NCBI RefSeq assembly: GCF_001997345.1
Contig: NZ_CP019606.1
Span: 1 to 64,000 of the forward strand
Direction of reading: 5' to 3'
From: Tessaracoccus aquimaris
GTDB taxonomy: Bacteria; Actinomycetota; Actinomycetes; Propionibacteriales; Propionibacteriaceae
Length of the DNA stretch: 64,000 bases
In this document: piece by piece, positions 47,796 through 55,658 of the stretch
Position numbering within the stretch: the stretch's first letter is position 1
How the letters are laid out: every line of letters begins with the position of its first letter
Notes under the pieces: generated by a model
What the model was told of the DNA's origin: nothing
Database searches by the model: none
Seen by the model: only the letters and a program-made list of their open reading frames with translations
Translations under genes and position numbers: made by a program

Positions 47796-48382
47796 CGGCG
47801 CTGCTTCCCGACGGAGTCGCCGAGGATCTGCTGCGCCGCTGGTCTGAGCCGCATCGCCGCTACCACGGCGTCGGACACCTTGAGCGCGGGCTCGTGCGGC
47901 TGGATCAACTCGGCGCTGGGCGGCTCGAGAAGGTCGCCTTCTGGTTTCATGACGCGGTCCACCTCGGCGTGTCTCCCGTCGACGAGGAGGCCTCCGCGGA
48001 ACTGGCGGGGCGCTCGCTTGCCGGGGTGCTGACCGATCAGGAGGTGCTTGAGGTTGCGCGCCTGGTGCTCGTCACCGTCGACCACGATCCGGAACGGGGT
48101 GACAGGTCGGCCGAGCTGATCAGCGACGCCGACCTCGCCGAGATCGCCTCGCCGTGGGTCAGATACGAAAGAAACGCCGCCGACATCCGGGCGGAGCGCC
48201 CGGACGTCGACGACGAGCAGTGGGTTGCCGGCCGACTGGTGTTCATCGACCGGCTCCTGGGGCGTGCGGAGATCTTCCGCACGCCGCAGGGGAGGGCCTG
48301 GGAGAGCGAGGCTCGGCGCAACCTGGCGCGCGAGCGCTCGGCGCTCACGACTCGGCCAGGATCTGGTAGATCCGGCGCTTGA
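47792..48382 (+). CDS. HD-superfamily metal-dependent phosphohydrolase
   Basis: The 196-residue protein has the predicted metal-site motifs of the family: YHGVGHLERGL, then AFWFHDAVHLG with the HD doublet, and later LISDADLAEI. This small-molecule hydrolase family occurs beside various metabolic genes; its substrate is unknown. The GTG at 47792 overlaps the preceding stop. Its last 38 bases overlap the convergent padR gene. Confidence 0.82.
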   Translation: MTALLPDGVAEDLLRRWSEPHRRYHGVGHLERGLVRLDQLGAGRLEKVAFWFHDAVHLGVSPVDEEASAELAGRSLAGVLTDQEVLEVARLVLVTVDHDPERGDRSAELISDADLAEIASPWVRYERNAADIRAERPDVDDEQWVAGRLVFIDRLLGRAEIFRTPQGRAWESEARRNLARERSALTTRPGSGRSGA

Positions 48383-48973
48383 GGCCATCGACCTCTTCAG
48401 CGGCCTTCGCCATCAGTTCCGTGTTGCCGGTGCCCGCCACCGCCATGATCGCCTGGCCGAGTTGGCCGAAGCGGCGCCGCAGGTCGTGCTGCGGGTCGTC
48501 CTGGTCGCCCTCGTTCTCCCAAGGTGCGGGGCGCTGGCCGGCCACCTCAGCCTCGGTGCGACCGGCGTCCGTGATCTCGAAGGCCTTGCCGTTCGCCGTC
48601 TCGGACGACTGGATCAGGCCCTCGTCCTCGAGTTGGGCGAGCGCGGGGTAGATGGCTCCGGGGCTGGGCTTCCAGCGCCCATCGGTGCGCTGCTCGAGTT
48701 CCTGGATGATCTGGTAGCCGTTGCGCGGCTCCTCGGCGATCAGCAGGAGCGCGGCGGTGCGGACGTCGCCGCGACGGGCGCGCCTTCCTCCGTCGCGTCG
48801 GGGGCCGAAGCCCGGCATCGGGGGCCGGGGGGAAAGCCGGGGCCGCCCATCGGGCCGCCGTGGTGACGCCCGCCGCGACCGCGTCGGCGCTCTCCGCCGC
48901 CGTCCATCTCGCCGAACGCCCTCATCTGGTGCATGCGCTTATGGCCGCGCGGGCCGTTGCTTGGGTAATCCAT
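48345..48973 (-). pseudogene. PadR-family transcriptional regulator with apparent single-base frameshift
   Basis: ATG 48973 (GAGGAG 6 bases upstream) opens a Gly/Arg/His-rich N-terminal tail typical of many actinobacterial PadR proteins. One missing base in the G-runs between 48819 and 48832 breaks it from the rest. With one base added the protein has 209 residues. The second part holds the PadR winged helix (TAALLLIAEEPRNGYQII, WKPSPGAIYPALAQLEDEG) and a C-terminal helix for dimerisation. An internal ATG at 48818 could start a 157-residue PadR alone. Sequencing error is the simplest explanation. Confidence 0.82.
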
Positions 48974-49033
48974 CAGGATCTCCTCGTGTGTGGTGCGGCG
49001 TCCGTGTGACGCCGACAACACGAGTATGCGCGC

Positions 49034-49061
49034 CATATCGCGATATGTCAAAGATATATCT
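49034..49061. promoter_or_regulatory. Palindromic operator pair upstream of padR
   Basis: CATATCGCGATATG (49034-49047) is a perfect 14-bp palindrome and AGATATATCT (49052-49061) a perfect 10-bp one, in a strikingly AT-rich gap upstream of padR. PadR proteins usually repress their own genes through such ATAT-type palindromes, so self-control is likely. Confidence 0.65.
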
Positions 49062-49090
49062 AGATCGTTCGCTATCGGCGAACATAGCCG

Positions 49091-49225
49091 CTAGAAGGTG
49101 GGGATCGGCTCGATCGGCTCGTCGGGGACTGGGGCCTCGACGTCGGAGATGCAGTTGCGCAGCGACAGCCGCGTTGAGTAGATCGATTCCCTGAGATCGT
49201 CGAGCAGGCCGTCGATCCAGCCCAT
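49091..49225 (-). CDS. Possible 44-residue small protein
   Basis: ATG 49225 opens a 44-codon frame, MGWIDGLLDDLRESIYSTRL and so on, ending PIEPIPTF. Its amphipathic helix, acidic Pro-rich tail and GC-rich third positions look coding. No good ribosome site is visible, and the frame continues open upstream toward typA. It may be a small protein or the tail of a decayed gene. Confidence 0.3.
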   Translation of the reverse strand: MGWIDGLLDDLRESIYSTRLSLRNCISDVEAPVPDEPIEPIPTF

Positions 49226-49297
49226 CAGCTTCTCGAGGGCCCAACCTGCAAGGGACCTGCAGAGGCGCCGCCCCTTGTGACGCGTCCGGAGTCGACA

Positions 49298-49327
49298 GAG
49301 CCGCGGGAACTCTCGTTCCCGCGGCTC
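49298..49327 (-). terminator. Terminator after typA
   Basis: GAGCCGCGGGAAC at 49298-49310 and GTTCCCGCGGCTC at 49315-49327 form a perfect 13-bp stem with a 4-base loop, 13 bases beyond the typA stop. Confidence 0.85.
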
Positions 49328-49340
49328 TCTCGGCTGTTGG

Positions 49341-51202
49341 TCAGGACTTCTTGGCGCGGTTGCGCTCCTTGGCCCGGTCGTTCGCGTTCAGCGTCACCTT
49401 GCGGATGCGCACCACGGCGGGGGTCACCTCGAGGCACTCGTCGCCGGCGCAGAACTCGAGCTGCTGCTCCATCGACATCTGCCTCGCTGGGATCAGTCGC
49501 TCCAATTCGTCGCCGGTCGAGGAGCGCACGTTGGTGAGCTTCTTTTCCTTCGTCGGGTTGACGTCCATGTCCTCGGCGCGCGGGTTCTCGCCGACGATCA
49601 TGCCCTCGTACACCTCGGCGCCGGGGGAGACGAACATCGTGCCGCGCTCCTGCAGGTTGAACAGCGCGTAGCTCGTCACCGAGCCCGTGCGGTCCGCGAC
49701 GAGCGAGCCGGTCGGGCGGGTCCGGAAGTCGCCCGCCCAGGGGGCGTAGCCCTCGGCGACGTGGTTCATGATGCCGGTGCCGCGGGTCTCCGTCAGGAAC
49801 TCCGTGCGGAAGCCGATCAGGCCGCGGGCGGGCACGATGAACTCCATCCGCACCCAGCCGGTGCCGTGGTTGACCATCTGCTCCATCTGGCCGCGGCGAA
49901 GGCCCATCAACTGCGTGACGACGCCCACGAACTCCTCGGGGATGTCGACGGTGAGGCGCTCGATGGGCTCGTTCACCTTGCCGTCGATGACCTGCGTGAC
50001 GACCTGCGGCTTGCCGACGGTCAGCTCGAAGCCCTCGCGGCGCATCATCTCCACGAGGATCGCCAACTGGAGCTCGCCTCGGCCCTGCACCTCCCAGGTG
50101 TCGGGGCGCTCGGTCGGGCGCACCTTGATCGAGACGTTGCCGACCAGTTCCTGGTCGAGGCGGGCCTTGACGAGGCGCGCCGTCAGGTTCTTGCCGGAGC
50201 GGCCGGCGAGCGGCGAGGTGTTGATGCCGATGGTCATCGAGATCGACGGGTGGTCGACGTTGATCAGCGGCAGCGGCTTGGGGTCCTCGGGGTCCGAGAG
50301 CGTCTCGCCGATCATGATCTCCGGGATGCCTGCGATGGCGACGATGTCGCCGGGGCCGGCGCTGTCGGCGGGGACCCGCTCAAGCGCCTGGGTCATCAGC
50401 AGTTCGGTGAGTTTCACGTTCTGCACGGTGCCGTCGGTCTTGCACCAGGCGACCTGCTGGCCGCGCTTCAGCTCGCCCTGGATCACACGGCACAGCGCCA
50501 GGCGACCGAGATAGGGCGACGCGTCGAGGTTGGTGACGTGAGCCTGCAGCGTCGCGCCCTCCTCGTAGCTCGGGGCCGGGATGTGGTCGAACAGCGTCGC
50601 GAACAGCGGCTCCAGGTTGGGGCTGTCGGGCATCTCGCCGTCGGCAGGCTGCGTGGTCGAGGCGCGCCCCGCCTTCGCGGAGGCGTAGACGATCGGGAAG
50701 TCAAGCACCTCGGTTGCGTCGTCGTCGATGAGATCCATGAACAGGTCGTAGGTCTCCTCGACGACCGCGGAGATCCGCGCGTCGGCCCGGTCGACCTTGT
50801 TCACCACGACGATGATCGGCAGCTTCTTCGCCAGCGCCTTGCGCAGCACGAAGCGGGTCTGGGGAGCGGGCCCTCGGACGCGTCGACGAGCAGGATCACG
50901 CCGTCGACCATCTCGAGTCCGCGCTCAACCTCGCCGCCGAAGTCGGCGTGGCCAGGGGTGTCGATGATGTTGATGGTCGCGGCGGTGCCGTCGGGCCGGG
51001 TGTGGTTGACGGCGGTGTTCTTCGCGAGAATGGTGATGCCCTTCTCGCGCTCGAGGTCCATGGAGTCCATGACGCGGTTGTTGACGTCTGCGCCTTCACG
51101 GAAGGCCCCCGACTGCCAAAGCATGGCATCGACGAGCGTGGTCTTGCCGTGATCGACGTGGGCGACGATCGCGACGTTTCGGAGGTCTTGGCGAATTGGC
51201 AC
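49341..51202 (-). pseudogene. typA: Translational GTPase TypA/BipA with apparent single-base frameshift
   Basis: The ribosome-associated GTPase has G1 [10 protein letters not shown]3 [15 protein letters not shown] and G4 [10 protein letters not shown], followed by EF-G-like domains and the BipA C-terminal domain. GTG 51202 has GGGAG 8 bases upstream. The frame breaks at the G-run 50861-50864: ASEGPLP should continue [13 protein letters not shown], which needs one more base. With it the protein has 620 residues, the normal length. All motifs on both sides are intact, so the lesion is probably a sequencing error. Confidence 0.9.
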
Positions 51203-51266
51203 TGGCGGAACTCCCAGAATCGGTAAAAGGGCCGTCGGTAAGTGTAAATCGCCCACGCCGTCTCGC

Positions 51267-52310
51267 CTAACGCGCCGAGGCCGCGACCACCTCCAAGGGT
51301 GCAGCCGTCGAGTCCCGGACGACCAGGGTGGTTGCAAGTCTGACCGGCCCCTCGGTGATGCTGCGGCCCGCGTGCACCGCGAGCAGGGTGCGCACCGCGG
51401 AGGAACCCATGTCCTGCAGTGGCTGATGCACGGTCGTGAGCCCTGGCGTCGCGAGGCCCGCCATCAGGGAGTCGTCGTAGCCCACGACGCTCACGTCGTC
51501 GGGGATCTGCATGCCGAGGTGCCGGGCGGCCGAGTAGACGCCGAGCGCGAGGGGGTCGTTGCATGCCACGATCGCCGTCGGGCGGACCTCCTCGTCGAGC
51601 GACAGCAGGTGCAGGCCCGCCTGCACGCCGTCCTCGTACTCGAACGAACTTCCGACGACCAGACGGGGATCGTGCGGCAGGTCGTTCATGCTGAGCGCCG
51701 ACAGGTAGCCCTGGAGGCGCTCCGACGCGGGCACCGAGCCGACCGTGCCGCGCACGAAGCCGATCCGGCGATGCCCGAGGTCGACCAGGTGCTGCGTCGC
51801 GTCGACCCCTCCGTTCCAGTTCGTCGCGCCGATCGAGGTCATGTCGGCGGGCATCGTGTTGGCCGGGTCGATCGCGACGAAGGAGATGCCCCGATCGCGG
51901 ATGCGCGTGACCTGGTGGCGCGACAGTCGCGAGGTGACGGCGATCACGCCGAGCCACTCGTGGCCCGCGACGGCGTCGAACCAGTCGTCGCCCAGCGGCG
52001 GGAGGGCACCCTGATGCGTCGCCGTGTACTGCGTCACGAGGCCGATGCCCGCCTCCTGGGCCGCCATGGCACTGCCGCGCAGGATGTCGAGCGTGTAGGT
52101 GGTGGTCAGGTTGTCGGCGACCCAGGCGATCAGGGGTTGCGGCGCCCCGATCGTCGAGCGGCGGTAGCCGACCTCCTCCGCCGCGGCGAGCACCTTGACC
52201 CGGGTGGCATCCGAGACGTCGCTGCGGCCATTGAGCGCCTTCGACGCCGTAGCCCTCGAGACCTGCGCGATCCGGGCGACCTCGTCCAAGCGTGGTTTGT
52301 CGTCTGACAT
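51267..52310 (-). CDS. LacI-family transcriptional regulator
   Basis: The 347-residue repressor has the N-terminal helix-turn-helix [20 protein letters not shown] and a periplasmic-binding-protein-like sensor domain ([23 protein letters not shown] near residue 270). It is divergent from a sugar ABC transporter and GH3 glycosidase operon and should control it. CGAAANNNTTTCG sites lie just upstream of its own start and beside the transporter promoter, which fits repression of both. The inducer is probably the sugar released by the GH3 enzyme. Confidence 0.93.
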   Translation of the reverse strand: MSDDKPRLDEVARIAQVSRATASKALNGRSDVSDATRVKVLAAAEEVGYRRSTIGAPQPLIAWVADNLTTTYTLDILRGSAMAAQEAGIGLVTQYTATHQGALPPLGDDWFDAVAGHEWLGVIAVTSRLSRHQVTRIRDRGISFVAIDPANTMPADMTSIGATNWNGGVDATQHLVDLGHRRIGFVRGTVGSVPASERLQGYLSALSMNDLPHDPRLVVGSSFEYEDGVQAGLHLLSLDEEVRPTAIVACNDPLALGVYSAARHLGMQIPDDVSVVGYDDSLMAGLATPGLTTVHQPLQDMGSSAVRTLLAVHAGRSITEGPVRLATTLVVRDSTAAPLEVVAASAR

Positions 52311-52322
52311 GCAGAAACAGTA

Positions 52323-52335
52323 CGAAACATTTTCG
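52323..52335. promoter_or_regulatory. LacI-type operator 1
   Basis: CGAAACATTTTCG has perfect 5-bp arms (CGAAA/TTTCG) around 3 bases and lies 12 bases upstream of the lacI start codon. The same arms and spacing recur at 52422-52434. Confidence 0.7.
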
Positions 52336-52373
52336 ACGTTCGCAACGCTCAGCTAACAAAGCACCCCCAAACG

Positions 52374-52401
52374 TTGACTTCCCGGCGCTCAGAGTTACGA
52401 T
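52374..52401 (+). promoter_or_regulatory. Promoter of the sugar ABC transporter operon
   Basis: TTGACT (52374-52379) and TACGAT (52396-52401) are separated by 16 bases, one of the best sigma-70-type promoters in the window. Operator 2 lies just downstream of the expected start site. Confidence 0.75.
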
Positions 52402-52415
52402 AAATCTCAAATGTT

Positions 52416-52434
52416 GTTTCGCGAAACTATTTCG
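52416..52434. promoter_or_regulatory. LacI-type operator 2
   Basis: CGAAACTATTTCG (52422-52434) shares the arms and spacing of operator 1, and a perfect palindrome GTTTCGCGAAAC (52416-52427) overlaps it. Bound repressor would block transcription just after initiation. Confidence 0.75.
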
Positions 52435-52453
52435 TGATGATGTGGAGGTTTCA

Positions 52454-53776
52454 ATGAAGAAGCAGATCCTGGCGTTCGCCGCTGTGGCGAGCCTGGCACT
52501 GTCGGCCTGTGGGGGAACCGCCCCCGCAGCGACGGGTGATCCGACCGAGGGCGCGACGTCGCCCGGCGCGACAAGCGCTCCCGCGCAGGACGTGACCCTG
52601 CGCTGGTGGCACAACTCCAACACCGGAGAGGGCAAGGACTACTACGACAAGGTCGCGGCCGACTTCGAGGCCGCCAACCCCGGCGTCACCGTCGAGGTCA
52701 GTGCGATGCAGCACGAGGACATGGTCACCAAGCTGGAGGCCGCATGGCAGTCCGGTGACGTGCCCGAGATCTACATGGAGCGTGGCGGCGGCGAGCTGAA
52801 GGACAAGGTCAACGCAGGCCTCGTCAAGGACATCAGCGAGCCTTCGGCCGAGACCATCGCCAAGCTCGGCGGCAACGTCGCGGGCTGGCAGATCGACGGC
52901 AAGACCTACGGCCTTCCGTTCTCGCTCGGCGTCGTCGGGTTCTGGTACAACAAGGACCTCTTCACCAAGGCAGGCATCACCGAGGCCCCCGAGACGTGGA
53001 CCGACATGTTCGCCGCGTTCGACAAGCTCCGCGCCGCTGGCATCGAGCCCATCTCGGTCGGTGCTGGCGACAAGTGGCCCGCCGCGCACTACTGGTACTA
53101 CTTCGCGCTGCGCGCCTGCCCGAGCGACGTGCTCGACAAGGCGGTGACCTCGCTCGACTTCTCCGACCAGTGCTTCATCACCGCCGGTGAGCAGCTCGAG
53201 AAGGTCGTCAAGGCCCAGCCGTTCAACGCAGGCTTCCTGACCACCCCGGCGCAGGCCGGCCCGACGTCCGCGTCCGGCCTCCTCGCCACCGGCAAGGTCG
53301 CCATGGAGCTGGCAGGGCACTGGGAGCCCGGAGTCATGCAGGGCCTCACCGAGGACAACCTGGGCCTCGGCGACGCGACCGGCTGGTTCGCATTCCCGCA
53401 GTTCGACGGGCAGAAGGGCGACCCGACCTCCGCGCTCGGCGGTGGCGACGCCTGGGCGGTCCCGGAGAAGGCTCCCGAGCAGGCCGTCGACTTCATCAAC
53501 TACCTGCTCTCCGACGAGATCCAGAAGGGCTTCGCCGAGCTCGACATGGGCCTCCCGACCAACCCAAGCGCCTCGCAGTACGTGGCCGACCCGGCACTCG
53601 CCGACCTGCTCAAGGTCCGCGACAACGCCGCCCGCGTCCAGCTGTACTTCGACACGGCATTCGGCACCGCCATCGGTGGCGCCATGAATGACGCGATCGC
53701 GCTCATGTTCGCCGGCCAGGCGAGCCCGCAGGACATCGTCAACGCCACGCAGGAAGCCGCTGACGCGGAGAAGTGA
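52454..53776 (+). CDS. Sugar ABC transporter substrate-binding lipoprotein
   Basis: The 440-residue family-1 binding protein has a signal peptide with lipobox LSAC, a Thr/Ala/Gly linker and the typical LRWWHNSNTGEGKDYYDKV opening with ADFEAANPGV. Aromatic residues such as those in HYWYYFALR would stack on sugar. The ATG at 52454 has GGAGG 6 bases upstream. It is the first gene of an operon with two permeases and a GH3 enzyme; no ATPase gene is present, so a shared MsiK-type ATPase elsewhere is likely. Confidence 0.92.
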   Translation: MKKQILAFAAVASLALSACGGTAPAATGDPTEGATSPGATSAPAQDVTLRWWHNSNTGEGKDYYDKVAADFEAANPGVTVEVSAMQHEDMVTKLEAAWQSGDVPEIYMERGGGELKDKVNAGLVKDISEPSAETIAKLGGNVAGWQIDGKTYGLPFSLGVVGFWYNKDLFTKAGITEAPETWTDMFAAFDKLRAAGIEPISVGAGDKWPAAHYWYYFALRACPSDVLDKAVTSLDFSDQCFITAGEQLEKVVKAQPFNAGFLTTPAQAGPTSASGLLATGKVAMELAGHWEPGVMQGLTEDNLGLGDATGWFAFPQFDGQKGDPTSALGGGDAWAVPEKAPEQAVDFINYLLSDEIQKGFAELDMGLPTNPSASQYVADPALADLLKVRDNAARVQLYFDTAFGTAIGGAMNDAIALMFAGQASPQDIVNATQEAADAEK

Positions 53777-53778
53777 CG

Positions 53779-54786
53779 ATGACTCAAGCAACCACTGTGG
53801 AGCCCCTCAAGGGCACCCGTGGCGAAGCGACGGGGGGTGGGCGTGCGAAGGGGCGCCCACCCGCCGTGCCGGGGCGCCGGCGCCGTGACTGGAAGATGGC
53901 CATCGAGGTCATCGCCTTCACGGCGCCGGCCCTGGCGCTTTTCGCCATGTTCGTCGTGTGGCCGATGCTCAAGGCCATCCAGTTCTCGCTGTTCAAGTGG
54001 AAGGGCTTCGGCCCCCTCGTCGACTTCGTCGGCCTGAAGAACTACGTCTCCGTCCTGTCCAACGATGTCTTCATCGGGGCTCTCGGCCACAACCTGTTCA
54101 TCGTCGTCGCATCGATCGCCATCCAGCTTCCGCTCGGCATCGCGATCGCCCTGCTGCTCAACCGCAAGATGCGCTTCCAGGGCATCCTGCGCACCGTCGT
54201 GTTCGTGCCTTACGTCCTCGCCGAGGTGATCGCGGGCGTCGTGTGGTTCCAGTTGCTCCAGCCCAAGTACGGGGTCATCGACTCGGTCCTTGCCGCCATC
54301 GGCATCCAAGGCCCCGCCCAGGGCTTCCTTGGCACCCCGGAGTACGCGCTGTGGACCGTCATGGTCGTCCTGACCTGGAAGTATCTCGGCCTCGCCATCA
54401 TCTTGTTCCTCGCGGGGCTCCAGAGCGTTCCGCAGGAGCTCGACGAGGCCGCCCAGATCGACGGCGCCTCGTGGTGGCAGACCCAGTGGCACATCACGAT
54501 CCCGCTGCTCGGCCCCACGCTGCGCACCTGGGCCTTCCTGTCGATGGTCGGCTCGCTGCAACTCTTCGACATGGTGTGGATCCTCACCAAGGGTGGGCCG
54601 GCCAACGCCACCACGACCATGGCCACGTTCCTGATCAACGAGGGCACCAAGCGGTCCAACTACGGCATCGCGGGCGCCGCCTCGGTGATCCTGTTCGTCA
54701 TCGCGCTGACCATGGCGCTGCTCTACCAGCGCTTCATCCTGCGCCGCGACAACGAGTCCACCGACCCGAAGAAGGCCCGCCGATGA
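53779..54786 (+). CDS. Sugar ABC transporter permease (MalF type)
   Basis: The 335-residue permease has six helices after a basic, Gly/Arg-rich cytoplasmic tail of about 40 residues. The EAA loop that contacts the ATPase reads QELDEAAQIDGASWWQTQW. ATG 53779 is preferred over GTG 53773 because GGAG lies 8 bases before it. It follows the binding protein by 2 bases and overlaps the next permease. Confidence 0.92.
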   Translation: MTQATTVEPLKGTRGEATGGGRAKGRPPAVPGRRRRDWKMAIEVIAFTAPALALFAMFVVWPMLKAIQFSLFKWKGFGPLVDFVGLKNYVSVLSNDVFIGALGHNLFIVVASIAIQLPLGIAIALLLNRKMRFQGILRTVVFVPYVLAEVIAGVVWFQLLQPKYGVIDSVLAAIGIQGPAQGFLGTPEYALWTVMVVLTWKYLGLAIILFLAGLQSVPQELDEAAQIDGASWWQTQWHITIPLLGPTLRTWAFLSMVGSLQLFDMVWILTKGGPANATTTMATFLINEGTKRSNYGIAGAASVILFVIALTMALLYQRFILRRDNESTDPKKARR

Positions 54787-55658
54787 CCGCCGCCACCATG
54801 ACAGCAGCGCCCCGCGAGGACGCGACGCCGACCCGCCGCCGACGCAGGCGCACCAACCCGTTGGTGTACTTCGTCGCGCTGGTGCTCGTCGCCTTCACGC
54901 TCGGCCCCGTGCTGTACGCCATCCTCGGCGGCTTCCGCACCAACGCCCAGCTCGCCGCCAACCCGGCGGGGATGCCCGACCCGTTCGTGTGGAGCAACTA
55001 CGTCAACGTCCTCACCGACGCCCGGTTCTGGACCTACGCGCTGAACTCCTCGGTGGTGGCGCTGCTCACCACCGCGATGGTCGTCGTGTTCGGCCTGATG
55101 GCGGCCTACCCGCTGTCGCGCTACCACTTCAAGTTCCGCGAACCGCTCTACATGATCTTCGTGGCCGGGCTGCTGTTCCCCGCGACGGTTGCCGTGATCC
55201 CGCTGTTCATCATCATCTCGAAGGACCTCGGGATGAGTAACACGTGGTGGGGCCTCGCGCTCCCGCAGGCCGCGTTCGCGCTCCCGATGACCATCGTCAT
55301 CCTCCGCCCGTTCCTCCAGGCGATCCCCTCGGAGATCGAGGAGGCCGCCTTCATTGACGGCGCGAGCCGGCTGCAGGTGTTCATCCGGATGATGGTGCCG
55401 CTGGCGGGCCCGGGCCTGGTGACGGTGGGCGTGCTCGCCTTCGTCGGCTCCTGGAACGCGTACCTGCTTCCGCTCCTGCTGCTGCAGGGCAACATGCGGA
55501 CCCTGCCGCTCGGCGTTGCCGACTACTCCTCCGAGCACTCTGCGGACACCGCGGGCGTCTTCGCGTTCACCAGCCTCGCGATGATCCCGGCGATGATCTT
55601 CTTCCTCACCATGCAGCGCCGCATCGTCGGCGGCCTATCCGGGGCGGTCAAGGGATGA
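54783..55658 (+). CDS. Sugar ABC transporter permease (MalG type)
   Basis: The 291-residue permease has six helices and the EAA loop SEIEEAAFIDGASRLQVF. LPLGVADYSSEHSADTAGVF near the end is typical of MalG-like proteins. It overlaps both neighbours by 4 bases and pairs with the MalF-type subunit. Confidence 0.93.
   Translation: MTAATMTAAPREDATPTRRRRRRTNPLVYFVALVLVAFTLGPVLYAILGGFRTNAQLAANPAGMPDPFVWSNYVNVLTDARFWTYALNSSVVALLTTAMVVVFGLMAAYPLSRYHFKFREPLYMIFVAGLLFPATVAVIPLFIIISKDLGMSNTWWGLALPQAAFALPMTIVILRPFLQAIPSEIEEAAFIDGASRLQVFIRMMVPLAGPGLVTVGVLAFVGSWNAYLLPLLLLQGNMRTLPLGVADYSSEHSADTAGVFAFTSLAMIPAMIFFLTMQRRIVGGLSGAVKG

Noticed and set aside
48740..49051. An independent 103-codon gene upstream of padR
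   Set aside because: Its useful part is the Gly/Arg/His-rich tail expected at the N-terminus of PadR, and it joins PadR after one added base.
49341..51202. True loss of typA
   Set aside because: All GTPase motifs and the C-terminal domain are intact, one added base in a G-run restores the normal 620 residues, and three other genes show the same error type.
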